From Bacillota bacterium (GTDB lineage: Bacteria > Bacillota_A > Clostridia > Christensenellales > Aristaeellaceae), in NCBI GenBank assembly GCA_023421735.1, contig JAEZSP010000069.1, forward strand, positions 1 through 27,427: a stretch of DNA of 27,427 bases. Direction: 5' to 3'. Positions 8,147 to 19,051 of the stretch are shown piece by piece. Position 1 is the stretch's first letter; each line of letters begins with the position of its first letter. The position numbers were made by a program, and so were the translations under genes. Below the pieces are notes generated by a model. It saw only the letters and a program-made list of their open reading frames with translations. It was not told the origin of the DNA and ran no database searches.

Positions 8147-8318
8147 CACATAAAACAAAAGCAAATTATTGCTCATCTACATGTTAGGGGGTATGTTCAT
8201 TTATTGGCAACTTTCTGGTTTAAGTCCCTTTTATGGTAAAACGGAAATTAGTTTTTAGGATATCAACTAAAGAGCTTTTATTATTTTTTTATTATTCATT
8301 TCCTATATTAATATCCAT

Positions 8319-11300
8319 TTAATACCCATATTCCATCAAGTATTTATGTACGGTCTCATTAAACATCCGGTAGTTGGTGATATACGGAAAGTGCCCAGAA
8401 TCTTCGAATACAAAGCTTATTGCATCTTGAATATTGCCAAGCAGAAAATCCGTTTCATCGTTTCCAAATACAGCTCCCTTAAACTTGTCTAGTGCACTCG
8501 AAATAACAAATACAGGTTTCTTTATGTTCTTAACCGTATACCTAGTTGACATTTGCTGGAGTGCTCCTAAGTATTCCAGGGCAGCCAGAGGATCCATTGA
8601 TTGGCTTCCATAATAAATCAGCTTGTTTTGATCTACTGTATTTGTGTCTAATCCCTTTATATCGTTAATGCTATCCTTTCCAGCGTTGTTAAATACTTTT
8701 AATGCCTCACTATGCCTCATGCTTTTAAACTCTTCCGTAACCTTACTAAAGCTGCATACAAGTATGATTGCAGAAAGCTTCGTGGAAAATCTGCTGGCAA
8801 AATCCTGAGCAAGCATTCCACCAAATGAAGCTGCAATCATGGGAACAGGCTCAACTATGCCCATACACTCTAGGGTATAATTAATGGCGCAGGATAACTT
8901 TTCAAGAGACATATCTTTCATAGTTTTACTTTTACCATGTCCTGGTAAGTGAATTATTATTAACCTATAATCCTTCTTCCATTCTTTAATCTGATAGTAC
9001 CATATAGAAGCCGCCATTCCAAATGCAGATAGTAGCAGCAAAGGTTTTCCTGTTCCTACTTCTATTACTTCAATATCTAAATAGCCATTATATTTATAAA
9101 CATTGCTGACGACTGCATTATCAAGCTCCATTAGCAAGTTGAAGTATTCACTTCTGCGTTTTACTGAAGGTGTATTTTCACCGGGCTTGCTAATATCAAT
9201 TAATTTCATGAATTTTTGGCGGTTTGCCCTTACTGGAATTACCTGGTTCTGAGAACTATTCAAACCCTTGTCGAATATCTCCATTCCAAGTTTATCATCA
9301 ATTGTCTTAATCCCGTAGGTATTAAGAAATAATGATTTTATCTTCTCATCAACTTGCATACCTCCGTTTTCCCATAAAGACCAGTTAAAAGATTTTGATT
9401 CCCCTTTTCTTCTACCTTCCGCGCAAAGTGCTTCTCTGGCTTGAATAAAACTGTCCAAGAAGCCATTAGCATAAGCATAATCACTTTGCCCAATATTGCC
9501 TGTAATAGAAACAAGAGATGAATAGAGTATAAAGAAATCAAGTTCCAGCTCTTTGGTGGCTTCATCGAGAAAAACAGTACCCTTAATTTTAGGCATCATA
9601 ACTGCTTCAATTTCGTTTTTGCTCTTGCTACCAATCAAGTTATCATAGTTAACTCCTGCACAGTTGATTACCCCGTTAACAGTACCCCATTTTTCCAATA
9701 CTTCACTAACAGCTCCCCTTACATCACCAATATTGGTAATATCCGATTTTAAATATACTACATCTGATCCGTTATTTCCAAGCTCCCCTAAAAGCTGTTT
9801 CTTCTCCCAGGTTAGCTCAGAGCGTCCTAAAATGGCAATCTTAACCTGTTTTAATCCGACAAGGTGCTTTGTAAGTATCAATCCTAAACCGCCTATTCCC
9901 CCAGCAATAATATAAACACCTTTGTCTCTGATTTTGATACTGTCAATCTCATCAAAAGGATAGCTATTCTCATATAATACCTTGACATATCTACTCCCAT
10001 TACTGTACTTTATCTCAAGATGGCCCATACTGTCAAAAGCTTCTTGGAGGACTATATCCAGTTCGGGCATACTGTCTTTATTCCAGGCCCTTCCCCATAA
10101 ATCCATATCTGATTCAATCAGTTTAAACCAGATTTTATTGTTTTCTAGATGCACACCTTTGAAGAGCCCTTTCAGAGCTGAATAGAAAATCTGTCCTGGG
10201 GTACCAGTCTTATACAGGGTAAAAATATTCAGCTGCTCCTTCGATTTAACATTATACAAAGCTTTACATAAGGAGAAGATTGGGTATATTTCTTTCAAAT
10301 ATCTGTCAACCTGATACTCCAATCCGTGTAAATCACTTTCGTAATATTCAGGAAGTAGATAGCAGAAAATATCAGGAAGTGCCCCGTCGGCTACATGTTC
10401 CTCAATTAACCTGCAAAAATGCTTATCATTTTGGTAATCGATAGTATACTCATTCTTATTAGTACTATAAAATTCAACTCCCGGCTTCACCAAAATCAAT
10501 TTTTCATTCTCAACAATATCAGTGCTTATCCTTTCGGCACAATCAAAAATCATAACTTTTGGCTGGTTCTCACCATCTTTATTTTCTGTCAATTCCTGCT
10601 TCTCCCACAGATATGAAAAATACATAACCTCACTTTCTAATCCGTTTTTTTGATTAGTACTATCCATAACAGGCTTCGAAGGCAAATCAAGCTGCTGGTC
10701 TGACAAATATCGTTTTAGCTCCTCGATTGTTGAATATTCGAATAGCAAAGTAGGATACAAAGTCTTTCCAACCTTGCCTTCTAGTCTGTAAGTCATCTCT
10801 AATAAATCGGTGGAATCTAGACCTAATTCATAGAAACTCTCTTTAGTATTTACTTTTTCTATTGGGATACCGGCTACTTCTGCAACCATTTTCTTCAATT
10901 CCTCCGTTAGATCTTGAGGCAACAAATCTAACTCGTTTTGCAGATTTCCAGCTTCGCCCTTTACCAATTTAGCAGTAGAGCAGTTATTCATATTCCCCTT
11001 AAACTCAACAGCATCTAACCTAGTAATCAAGTCTTTTGCACGAATTTTTTTAGCTACAAATTTATCAAAAGCTGCTATAAAGTCTCCGTTTGCATCAACA
11101 ATAGCTATACTTGAGTACATCATGTCCTCCGACTGTATATCGGTATTCTGCTTCTCTACATATATATAGCATTTTTCATGTGTCTTTGCATTACCGTAGA
11201 AGCTTTCAATAAATATCGGTATAAATGGAGGCATACTTTCAGATGCAATGCCCTTATACTGGAACATAAATGATACTATGGATGCCGAATCCATGAATGC

Positions 11301-14300
11301 CGGGTGAAAGTAGGTGAATGGCAAATATTTTTTTCCGGACTCGCTTAGCACCACCTCTGCAAGTAACCAGTCTTCATGCAAGTATATCTTCCCAGAAGGC
11401 TTCATAAACTCAAAATGTTCAATACCAGCTGCCCTTACATAGCGATATGCATCATCGAGTTCAAGCACTTGGACTTCTTTTTGTTTCAGAGAATCAATAT
11501 CGATATGCATATGCTCTTGTACACTATCGAGACGAATATCGCAACGAAAGTTTTCTTCCCATTCGCTCTCTAGTAGTCCTGAAACTGTACATTTTCTGCT
11601 TTCCCCAACTACACTATAGCTTTGATTATTCTTACTTACTTTCATTGTCACTTCCCTGTCGAACAACTTGGAAGTAGAGATGGGAGTCTTAAACAGCACA
11701 TTCTGCACTGTTATTTTTTCAAGTTCCAAGCCTATAAGTTCTAAGGCTCTATATAAGAAGTCTATAAACGTAACACCAGGCATGATACTTACACCATGTA
11801 CATGATGATCCCTTACTATATAATCATCATTTCCGATTTTTAGCCCAAATTCGAATGAGTCCTTTTTCCTGCTCTTCAATTCTATAGCACTAAAGCGTTG
11901 ATGAGCTGGATACAAAGTATCCACAACTTTTGGTCTATCCATCCATAGCCGTTCCTTTGTGTACTCTACAGGTTTCAGTTCCTTCCTATAACATCTATAA
12001 AATGGGTATTCACTCAAGTATAAATCACTTAAGATGACATGCGCATTTGTTCCGCCAAAACCAAATGAACTGATTCCTGCACGCCTTACCTGATTAACCG
12101 GCTTCCACTGCTTTAATTCATTGACAATATAAAATGGTGACTGGGAAAAGTCAAACCTTGGATTTGGTATTTCACAGTTTAATGAGGGAGGGAGTTGCTT
12201 ATTATATACGCTAAGAACAGTCTTTATAAAGCCTGCTATCCCGGCGGCACTAAGTAGATGACCTATATTGGTCTTTACACTTCCGATTCCACAGTATTGT
12301 TTTGATTGGGTGTATTCTTGAAACACAGATGTAAGTGCCTTAAGTTCAATAGGGTCGCCGATCAGTGTTCCTGTACCATGGGCTTCAATATAGGAAACAG
12401 TTTCCGGGTTTATACCTGCTTTATTTATAGCCTCATTTATTACTTCAATTTGAGCTTCAAAATTGGGTGTAGTAATCCCCATGGTATTCCCATCATTGTT
12501 AACAGCCGTAGCCTCAATTACCGCATAAATCTTATCGCCGTCAGAAACAGCCCTTTCAAGTGGTTTTAACAAAACCGCTCCGCAGCCCTCTCCAGGTACA
12601 AATCCGTTTGCATTCTTATCGAAAGTATGACATTTACCGTCAGGGGATAATGCCTTTGCCTGGCTAAGTAAAATATATGTTTTTTCATCTAGAAGCAGAT
12701 CGACTCCACCTGCAATACACATTTCCGTCTCACTAGCATTTAGGCTCTGACATGCAAGGTGAAGGCTGACCAATGAAGATGAACATGCAGTATCCACCAC
12801 CATACTTGGTCCCTTCAAGTTCATAAAATGTGATAAATGCGCTGCAATAAAGTTTTGCCCTGCTGCCACAATCGTATCCTTTGTGGGCCGCTGTATTCGC
12901 TGCGAGTAACTGGATATTCTTGCCCCTACAAAAACACCCACCTTCCTACCAGAAAGTTCATCCCTGTCATAACCTGCATCTCTTGTAACGTCAACTCCCG
13001 CTTCCAGGAAAAGTCTTACCAGAGGGTCGGTCTGTTTAGCGGCTTCCTTGTCTATTTTAAAATAATGTGGGTCGATTTCATTAATATCATCGATAAAACC
13101 TCCCCACTTACTCATACTCTTACCCTCGCAGAAACCCTCCTGAAAGTACTCTTCGGTATCCCATCTTGAAGAGGGCACCTCTACGACAGAATCTTTACCA
13201 GCTTTTAAATTATTCCAGAATTCATTCTTGTCAGTAGCTCCTGGGAAACGGCATGTAACTCCGATAACAGCTATCTTCCCTGACTTTTCCTGATATTTAT
13301 CTGACCCTAACTCTGTACAAGCGGATACCCCCTCATACTCAATCATTTCATCGAAATCCTGGCACACCAACTTTTCCATGCTACTTTGATTTTCCACCAA
13401 TACCTGCTTTGCATCACAATTATCACCCAGAAAAGTTGCCAGAGTCTTTATGTTTGGATACTCCCAGAAAACCGAAGGTTCAAGAACTATACCGAGCCTT
13501 TCCTCTATTTTTTTTACTAGCTCAGCTAGAATAATAGAATCAAACCCAAGACTATCAAAGTTCGCTGCTTCTTTTATCTTATCTGGCTGTATTTTTAGTT
13601 CACTTGAGAACAGCTCCTTTAGGCAGTTTACCATTTGGTTGTCTTCTGTTTTTATTGCTATATCCGGAACAGTTTCTACAGATAACGGCTGGACACCCCT
13701 TTTCACTTGCAGCAAGCATTCATTTCCGAACTTTTGCCTATCTACCTTAATAATTGAAATATTTTGGGGTTCATTTGTTCCAATGCATTTGTCGAATAAT
13801 TTAAGCCCTTCATCCAATGATATCGCTAGAAGACCAAGCTCCATGAATTTATCGGTTAGCTTAGCCCCTATACCCATGTGTTTCCAACTAGTCCAATTAA
13901 TGGATTTGTAGTATCTAAATCCTTCTTTAGCTTTGCTTTCAACAAATGCATCCATATAGTAATTGGCTGCAGAGTAATCACATATTCCAGTCGCCAAACT
14001 AGGTACAAGTGCAGAAATTGAGGAAAAAAGTATAAAGAAATCTAAGCAGTCATTTTCAAATACTCTATGCAGTATCTCAAGTGCACTTACCTTTGGTTCA
14101 AGAACTGCCTGGATATTAGACAACTTCTTGTTAATAAAAGCAGGGTTTTCATGGATAGCCAAGCCTGCGCAATGTATCACTCCTCCAATATTGCCAAAGC
14201 TTGTGCGTATCTCACTAAAATATTCTTTTAGCTCCCTCTCATTAATCAAAGACCCACAATACACATGGATTTGAGCACCCATTTTCTCCAACTCAATAAT

Positions 14301-17300
14301 TTGTGTAATTTTATTCACCAAGTCATTGTTCTGATACTTAGATGCAATTATCTGCTGCCACAACTCGCGATCAGGTATTTTTTGCCGACCTGTCAAAATC
14401 AATTTTTTGACTCCACTTTTCACCAAATGCCTTGCAATTTCCAATCCGATCCCTCTAGTACCGCCAGTAACTACTACAACTTTACCACTATTTAGTCGTG
14501 GAATGTCTACACTCCTATCAAGTAGCTGTTTAGTATACTTTTCAGAAATTTTCATATATGGTATCAGTCGTCTTCCGTTTCTGTAGCAAACCTCGCTTAT
14601 GTTTTCCCAAACTCTGACCTCCTTGTAAGTGATATCATCCAGGCGGTCTAAATCATTCCATAGTAAATCTACGGTTTTTGCATAAACTTTACCGTATTCA
14701 GCTCCAAGCATTCTAACAAATCCAGCCATTACAGTCCCCTTGAGATTTATTTTCCCATTGTCAGGCTTCTGCCTTCCAAGGGTAAAATGTAACAGCAGCA
14801 ATTTCTCATAAGGATAATTTTTTATAAGAGCCTGTATTAGTTCCAGCCTCTCTAGCTCCTGTGCAGGGTTTACCTCTTCCTGTGAGATATCTGACAAATC
14901 TATATAGACTGTATTTTTATCAAATTTTATATTACCTAATGCTTCCATTGAATCACTGTCATTTAAAATATAAGTGTTCTTATTCCATGTCCAAGTAATC
15001 TTTTGCAGCAATTCCATTGAGTTTTTATTAACAACAAAAATAATCGTGCCTAATGTATCCTTACTGCTTATTACCTCCTCTGAATACTTCCACACCTTTT
15101 CCAGTAATAGAATTTCATGTTCCGAATTAGTCTGCTTTAACTTTGTTGAATCTACTTGAGGCCAGTATTTTTCATTCCTGAATGGATATGTAGGCAGGGC
15201 TATCCTTCTTTTGTCAATACCCTTATGTAAGAGCTCCCATTCAATATTAAACCCGGAAACCCATAATTGTGCTATGACCTTATAATTTCGATTTTTAGCA
15301 AGCAGCCTAAGGTATTCTTTTCCTTCCTCATTGTCAAGGAAGTGACCAGTTTCCATATTGTTTTCCGTACGACTGCCAGAAAACAGTTTATCGGCAGTTT
15401 CTTCTCCTGTACAATACCTGTCCAGTAGTTCATACAATTCCTTAATATTTGACACAATTGCTGCCAATCGCTCTGTCATAGACACCCTCCCTGTCTGAAG
15501 GGTATATGCTATATTGGAAAGGCTCATTTCCTGGACACAACCACCATAATAATACTGATTTCCCATAATACTGCCAATATTATCCTTTAATCTTACTACA
15601 TACTTTTTAAGGGTTTCCTTGTCATTTGCTGACAGGATTACAATCTCAGGACCATATTGCAATTGTACTTCATTAGCTGCACAGTCTGTGTGTTCTTCAA
15701 GTACAAGATGTGCATTGCTTCCTCCAAAACCAAACGAACTTACTCCAGCAATCCTTTTTCCCCTCTCGAAGTTCCACTCAGTGAGGTTTGTAGGAATTTG
15801 AAACGGAGTATTTTCTATCTGGATTAATGGATTTAGTTCCTTGAAATGCAAGTTCTGAGGTATCTTTCTGTAATACAACATCAAGGTAGCCTTAATCAAG
15901 CCTGCCATACCGGCTGCAGCCTCCAGATGACCAATGTTTGTTTTTACTGATCCCACATAGCATTTTTCTTGGCCTTTATACTCACCCGAAAATACTTCCT
16001 TTAAGGCTTGAAATTCGATAGGATCTCCCAGTGATGTACCCGTTCCATGAGCTTCAATATAACCAACTTGTGAGGGCTTAATTTTTGCATTTTTCAGTGC
16101 CTTTTTGATAACATCCTGCTGAACAATTCCATTAGGAACTGTCAGACCGCTACTTTTCCCATTATGGTTGATTGCACTTCCTTTAATTACTGCATATATT
16201 GTATCCTTATCTTGCAACGCCTTGTGTAAAGGTTTTAATATGACTACTCCACAACCTTCACCTCTCACATATCCATCGGCAGCCTTATCAAAGGTCTTAC
16301 ACTTTCCATCTTTCGAAAGCATACCTGCCTTATTGAAGGCTATATTTAAATCGGATGTAAGGATAAGATTTACTCCTCCGGCAACAGCCAATTCACATTC
16401 ACCCTCAGAGAGACTCCGACATGCCTGATGAACTGCTACCAATGAAGAAGAGCATGCTGTATCTACGACTATACTAGGTCCCTGGAAATCAAACAAATAC
16501 GATATCCTATTAGCATTGATGGAGAAGGCATTTCCTGTACCATAGTAAGCATTTACCACCTCCGGTGATGTCTCCTGAATACGCAGATATTCAGAATTGG
16601 AAACACCTATAAATACGCCAGTGCTTGTTCCTCTCAAATTTGTAGGGTTTATTCCCGCATACTCAAATGCTTCCCAACATACTTCCAATAGAATTCTTTG
16701 TTGGGGGTCCATATTTTCTGCTTCACGTGGAGAAATCCCAAAGAAAAGAGGATCAAATTCATCAACTTTATCTATAAATCCTCCCCACTTTGGCCATTCA
16801 ACTGAGGATAGATTTTCACTGCTGTATAAATTTCTATCCTCCGGTATTTTAGTGACTGCATTTGTGCCTTCCACCAGTAAACTCCAAAACTCTTCCGGAT
16901 TTGAAGCTTTCGGAAACCGACAACCAATACCTACAATCGCAATTCCCTCCAAAACTTCCGATGGGTCAGGCTGCTCCTGTACATTTGCCTGATGATTCTT
17001 TATTGGTTGTTCTCCAGCTAAATGTTGAGATAATTTCTTTATCGTTACATAATCATATATTAAAGTTGGTGAAACATCCCTATTCAGCCAATCACTTAGT
17101 TCAGATGCTATTCTTATAATTTTAACAGAGTCGAGCCCAAAGCTGGAAAACGACTCTTCCAGTCCGATTTGTTTGAGCGTAAGGTTTTTTACCACTGCAA
17201 TTTTTTCAACCAGCCAGTTTTGTATGCTCAATGCATCCTTGTCTGAATTTTCTGTTTTACTATCGTCTGGCTTCTCAGAGTTCTTCTCGGCAAATTCCAT

Positions 17301-19016
17301 GTTTTCTGCAAAAAACTGTTCCAGCTTCTCAATGCTGCTGTCATAAGAGCCCTCCTGAAATCGTTCCCCCAGTTTATATCTTTGCACCTTTCCACTTGTC
17401 GTTTTTGGAATATCTTTTACTGGTATAACATGCTTTATTTGAAGCCCTATTTTTTCATTTATAATACTCTTAACTTTTACAGCTATAGGTACAAATTCCT
17501 CTACCTTTTTTTTAAATAAGACGAAAGCGATTATTTCCTCATTGAAGCTCTCCTTATCATACACACCACAAACTGCAATCTTTCCATCTTCAATCCCTTC
17601 CACATCAAAAGCCAGTCGTTCTAAGTCATGCGGGTAGTAATTCTGTCCTCTTATAAATATTATATCCTTTGCCCTGCCTGTAATTATAAGCTGTCCCTTT
17701 GTATTGATAAATCCAAGATCACCGGTATTGACCCAACCATCGGAAGTTATCAATGAATCTGTGGCTTCTTTATTATTATAATAGCCTTGAGTAACATTCT
17801 TTCCGCCTATATGTACATATCCTACTGTCATCTTGTTTAACTCGTTGTGTGCCTCATCACATATTCTGATGGAGCAATGCTTGATAGGATACCCTTCTAC
17901 AGCAAATTCTATAATATCATTACCTGTGACTCCATCAGCTTCCTCAACTATTTGTCCTATATTTAGCGAACATCTGTTTACACTAATTTTCTGATATGCT
18001 TTCCCAATTTCCGGAAAAGCCACCCCAAGGCTCGCCTCTGCAAGACCGTATGCAGTAAGCATAGCTTCTCTTTTTAACCCGAATTCTTTTAAGGTATTTA
18101 AAAATTTATCACAAAGTTCTACTGATATTGGCTCTGCACCATTAAAAATAATACGAATATTAGACAAATCCCAGTCTAATCCCTTATAGGGATCAAAATG
18201 ATTAAGAAAAAAACTATACCCGAAGTTAGGTGATGAAAGTATAGTAGCTTTATGCTGGTGAGCCTTTTTCATCCATATTGTAGGTCGACGTATAAAAAGG
18301 GTGGTAGTCAGTATAAAATGGTTTACTCCCAAATAAACTGGCCACAAATGATATCCTATCATTCCCAAATCATGTGTAAGTGGCACCCAGCTCAAAAACG
18401 AATCATCTTTATTTGTATTAGAAGAATATGTCATGCCATCAATATTTGTTACCAAATTTTCATGTGTCAGGATAACTCCTTTCGGGTCGCCTGTAGAACC
18501 TGATGAAAATTGGACAAATGCGATGTCTTCAGATTTTGGATTGTATACTCTTCCATTACCTTCTAGTTTAAAAATCTCTTCAATATATATTTTCTTTTTT
18601 TCTATTACCTCAAATAAATCTTGCTTACCGATGCTTTGTGCAAGCTTTCCCAAGTTGAAAAAAGTTTTTTCTTCGATGACTATATATGGATTATTGAGAA
18701 CAGTCCAAATTTTTAACACTTTAGCCCTATGCTCATCGTTATTTCCTACTGAAATAGGAATTGGAATAATTCCACCCAAGAGACATCCCCAAAAAACATT
18801 CAAGTAAGTCACATTGTCGTTAATTTGAAAAATCAGTTCATCGCCCTTTTGCATACCTATGCTTTGAAGATTATATAGTATATTTAAGGCATTATTATAT
18901 AAATCTTTATATGAAACATAAATTTCTTCATCATCACCAGATATGTGAGTAATACCTTTATCACTCACATATCTTAGTGCTTCGAGCATTTCTACAAGAT
19001 TCTGATGTGTATCCAT
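8319..19016 (-). CDS. Trans-AT polyketide synthase, AL-ACP-KS-KR-ACP-KS-DH-ACP-KR-TE (3565 aa)
   Basis: A complete multimodular enzyme. Domains: AMP ligase about 1-590 (FSSGSTGDPKG near 170, GDLGF, TTSGK with Lys543); ACP1 Ser630; KS1 about 688-1112 (Cys855, His990, His1030); linker ending LPTYPFRNEKYW; KR1 about 1508-1720 (VTGGTRGIG, Tyr1681, Asn1685); ACP2 Ser1827; KS2 about 1911-2330 (Cys2078, His2213, His2253); DH about 2355-2620 (HHVHGVSIMP with His2404, Asp2576 in HPAFMDSA); ACP3 Ser2735; KR2 about 3028-3240 (AGGIGGLG, Tyr3180, Asn3184); C-terminal alpha/beta hydrolase about 3310-3565 (ASFGG with Ser3397, late SGHFPY His). No AT domain is present, so malonyl units must come from a separate acyltransferase outside the window. 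Having both a loading ligase and a terminal thioesterase makes it a possible stand-alone two-module line. The ATG has a G-rich site (AAGGGGGG) about 12 bases upstream, somewhat far. Residues and order are read directly; the product is inference. Confidence 0.97.
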   Translation of the reverse strand: MDTHQNLVEMLEALRYVSDKGITHISGDDEEIYVSYKDLYNNALNILYNLQSIGMQKGDELIFQINDNVTYLNVFWGCLLGGIIPIPISVGNNDEHRAKVLKIWTVLNNPYIVIEEKTFFNLGKLAQSIGKQDLFEVIEKKKIYIEEIFKLEGNGRVYNPKSEDIAFVQFSSGSTGDPKGVILTHENLVTNIDGMTYSSNTNKDDSFLSWVPLTHDLGMIGYHLWPVYLGVNHFILTTTLFIRRPTIWMKKAHQHKATILSSPNFGYSFFLNHFDPYKGLDWDLSNIRIIFNGAEPISVELCDKFLNTLKEFGLKREAMLTAYGLAEASLGVAFPEIGKAYQKISVNRCSLNIGQIVEEADGVTGNDIIEFAVEGYPIKHCSIRICDEAHNELNKMTVGYVHIGGKNVTQGYYNNKEATDSLITSDGWVNTGDLGFINTKGQLIITGRAKDIIFIRGQNYYPHDLERLAFDVEGIEDGKIAVCGVYDKESFNEEIIAFVLFKKKVEEFVPIAVKVKSIINEKIGLQIKHVIPVKDIPKTTSGKVQRYKLGERFQEGSYDSSIEKLEQFFAENMEFAEKNSEKPDDSKTENSDKDALSIQNWLVEKIAVVKNLTLKQIGLEESFSSFGLDSVKIIRIASELSDWLNRDVSPTLIYDYVTIKKLSQHLAGEQPIKNHQANVQEQPDPSEVLEGIAIVGIGCRFPKASNPEEFWSLLVEGTNAVTKIPEDRNLYSSENLSSVEWPKWGGFIDKVDEFDPLFFGISPREAENMDPQQRILLEVCWEAFEYAGINPTNLRGTSTGVFIGVSNSEYLRIQETSPEVVNAYYGTGNAFSINANRISYLFDFQGPSIVVDTACSSSLVAVHQACRSLSEGECELAVAGGVNLILTSDLNIAFNKAGMLSKDGKCKTFDKAADGYVRGEGCGVVILKPLHKALQDKDTIYAVIKGSAINHNGKSSGLTVPNGIVQQDVIKKALKNAKIKPSQVGYIEAHGTGTSLGDPIEFQALKEVFSGEYKGQEKCYVGSVKTNIGHLEAAAGMAGLIKATLMLYYRKIPQNLHFKELNPLIQIENTPFQIPTNLTEWNFERGKRIAGVSSFGFGGSNAHLVLEEHTDCAANEVQLQYGPEIVILSANDKETLKKYVVRLKDNIGSIMGNQYYYGGCVQEMSLSNIAYTLQTGRVSMTERLAAIVSNIKELYELLDRYCTGEETADKLFSGSRTENNMETGHFLDNEEGKEYLRLLAKNRNYKVIAQLWVSGFNIEWELLHKGIDKRRIALPTYPFRNEKYWPQVDSTKLKQTNSEHEILLLEKVWKYSEEVISSKDTLGTIIFVVNKNSMELLQKITWTWNKNTYILNDSDSMEALGNIKFDKNTVYIDLSDISQEEVNPAQELERLELIQALIKNYPYEKLLLLHFTLGRQKPDNGKINLKGTVMAGFVRMLGAEYGKVYAKTVDLLWNDLDRLDDITYKEVRVWENISEVCYRNGRRLIPYMKISEKYTKQLLDRSVDIPRLNSGKVVVVTGGTRGIGLEIARHLVKSGVKKLILTGRQKIPDRELWQQIIASKYQNNDLVNKITQIIELEKMGAQIHVYCGSLINERELKEYFSEIRTSFGNIGGVIHCAGLAIHENPAFINKKLSNIQAVLEPKVSALEILHRVFENDCLDFFILFSSISALVPSLATGICDYSAANYYMDAFVESKAKEGFRYYKSINWTSWKHMGIGAKLTDKFMELGLLAISLDEGLKLFDKCIGTNEPQNISIIKVDRQKFGNECLLQVKRGVQPLSVETVPDIAIKTEDNQMVNCLKELFSSELKIQPDKIKEAANFDSLGFDSIILAELVKKIEERLGIVLEPSVFWEYPNIKTLATFLGDNCDAKQVLVENQSSMEKLVCQDFDEMIEYEGVSACTELGSDKYQEKSGKIAVIGVTCRFPGATDKNEFWNNLKAGKDSVVEVPSSRWDTEEYFQEGFCEGKSMSKWGGFIDDINEIDPHYFKIDKEAAKQTDPLVRLFLEAGVDVTRDAGYDRDELSGRKVGVFVGARISSYSQRIQRPTKDTIVAAGQNFIAAHLSHFMNLKGPSMVVDTACSSSLVSLHLACQSLNASETEMCIAGGVDLLLDEKTYILLSQAKALSPDGKCHTFDKNANGFVPGEGCGAVLLKPLERAVSDGDKIYAVIEATAVNNDGNTMGITTPNFEAQIEVINEAINKAGINPETVSYIEAHGTGTLIGDPIELKALTSVFQEYTQSKQYCGIGSVKTNIGHLLSAAGIAGFIKTVLSVYNKQLPPSLNCEIPNPRFDFSQSPFYIVNELKQWKPVNQVRRAGISSFGFGGTNAHVILSDLYLSEYPFYRCYRKELKPVEYTKERLWMDRPKVVDTLYPAHQRFSAIELKSRKKDSFEFGLKIGNDDYIVRDHHVHGVSIMPGVTFIDFLYRALELIGLELEKITVQNVLFKTPISTSKLFDREVTMKVSKNNQSYSVVGESRKCTVSGLLESEWEENFRCDIRLDSVQEHMHIDIDSLKQKEVQVLELDDAYRYVRAAGIEHFEFMKPSGKIYLHEDWLLAEVVLSESGKKYLPFTYFHPAFMDSASIVSFMFQYKGIASESMPPFIPIFIESFYGNAKTHEKCYIYVEKQNTDIQSEDMMYSSIAIVDANGDFIAAFDKFVAKKIRAKDLITRLDAVEFKGNMNNCSTAKLVKGEAGNLQNELDLLPQDLTEELKKMVAEVAGIPIEKVNTKESFYELGLDSTDLLEMTYRLEGKVGKTLYPTLLFEYSTIEELKRYLSDQQLDLPSKPVMDSTNQKNGLESEVMYFSYLWEKQELTENKDGENQPKVMIFDCAERISTDIVENEKLILVKPGVEFYSTNKNEYTIDYQNDKHFCRLIEEHVADGALPDIFCYLLPEYYESDLHGLEYQVDRYLKEIYPIFSLCKALYNVKSKEQLNIFTLYKTGTPGQIFYSALKGLFKGVHLENNKIWFKLIESDMDLWGRAWNKDSMPELDIVLQEAFDSMGHLEIKYSNGSRYVKVLYENSYPFDEIDSIKIRDKGVYIIAGGIGGLGLILTKHLVGLKQVKIAILGRSELTWEKKQLLGELGNNGSDVVYLKSDITNIGDVRGAVSEVLEKWGTVNGVINCAGVNYDNLIGSKSKNEIEAVMMPKIKGTVFLDEATKELELDFFILYSSLVSITGNIGQSDYAYANGFLDSFIQAREALCAEGRRKGESKSFNWSLWENGGMQVDEKIKSLFLNTYGIKTIDDKLGMEIFDKGLNSSQNQVIPVRANRQKFMKLIDISKPGENTPSVKRRSEYFNLLMELDNAVVSNVYKYNGYLDIEVIEVGTGKPLLLLSAFGMAASIWYYQIKEWKKDYRLIIIHLPGHGKSKTMKDMSLEKLSCAINYTLECMGIVEPVPMIAASFGGMLAQDFASRFSTKLSAIILVCSFSKVTEEFKSMRHSEALKVFNNAGKDSINDIKGLDTNTVDQNKLIYYGSQSMDPLAALEYLGALQQMSTRYTVKNIKKPVFVISSALDKFKGAVFGNDETDFLLGNIQDAISFVFEDSGHFPYITNYRMFNETVHKYLMEYGY

Positions 19017-19051
19017 AGTTCAAAATTACCCCCCTTAAGCAATTGCGGTCC

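Larger units (their letters stand above)
7669..8318. other. AT-rich spacer without an intact gene
   Basis: About 650 bases between the small RNA and the end of the large PKS gene. It holds two strong inverted-repeat structures (listed separately), a small ATTCGC-TAT-GCGAAT hairpin at 7931-7945 and short minus-strand open stretches with stops (for example one ending LIRIANEM near 7915). These look like another small decayed gene. No clear terminator follows the PKS stop at 8319. The plus-strand frame across 7894-8106 has no ribosome binding site and no protein-like pattern. Confidence 0.5.

Noticed and set aside
13450..13911. 153-codon plus-strand frame inside the PKS gene
   Set aside because: It lies opposite a well-supported ACP/KR region and has no family-like motifs; antisense shadow.
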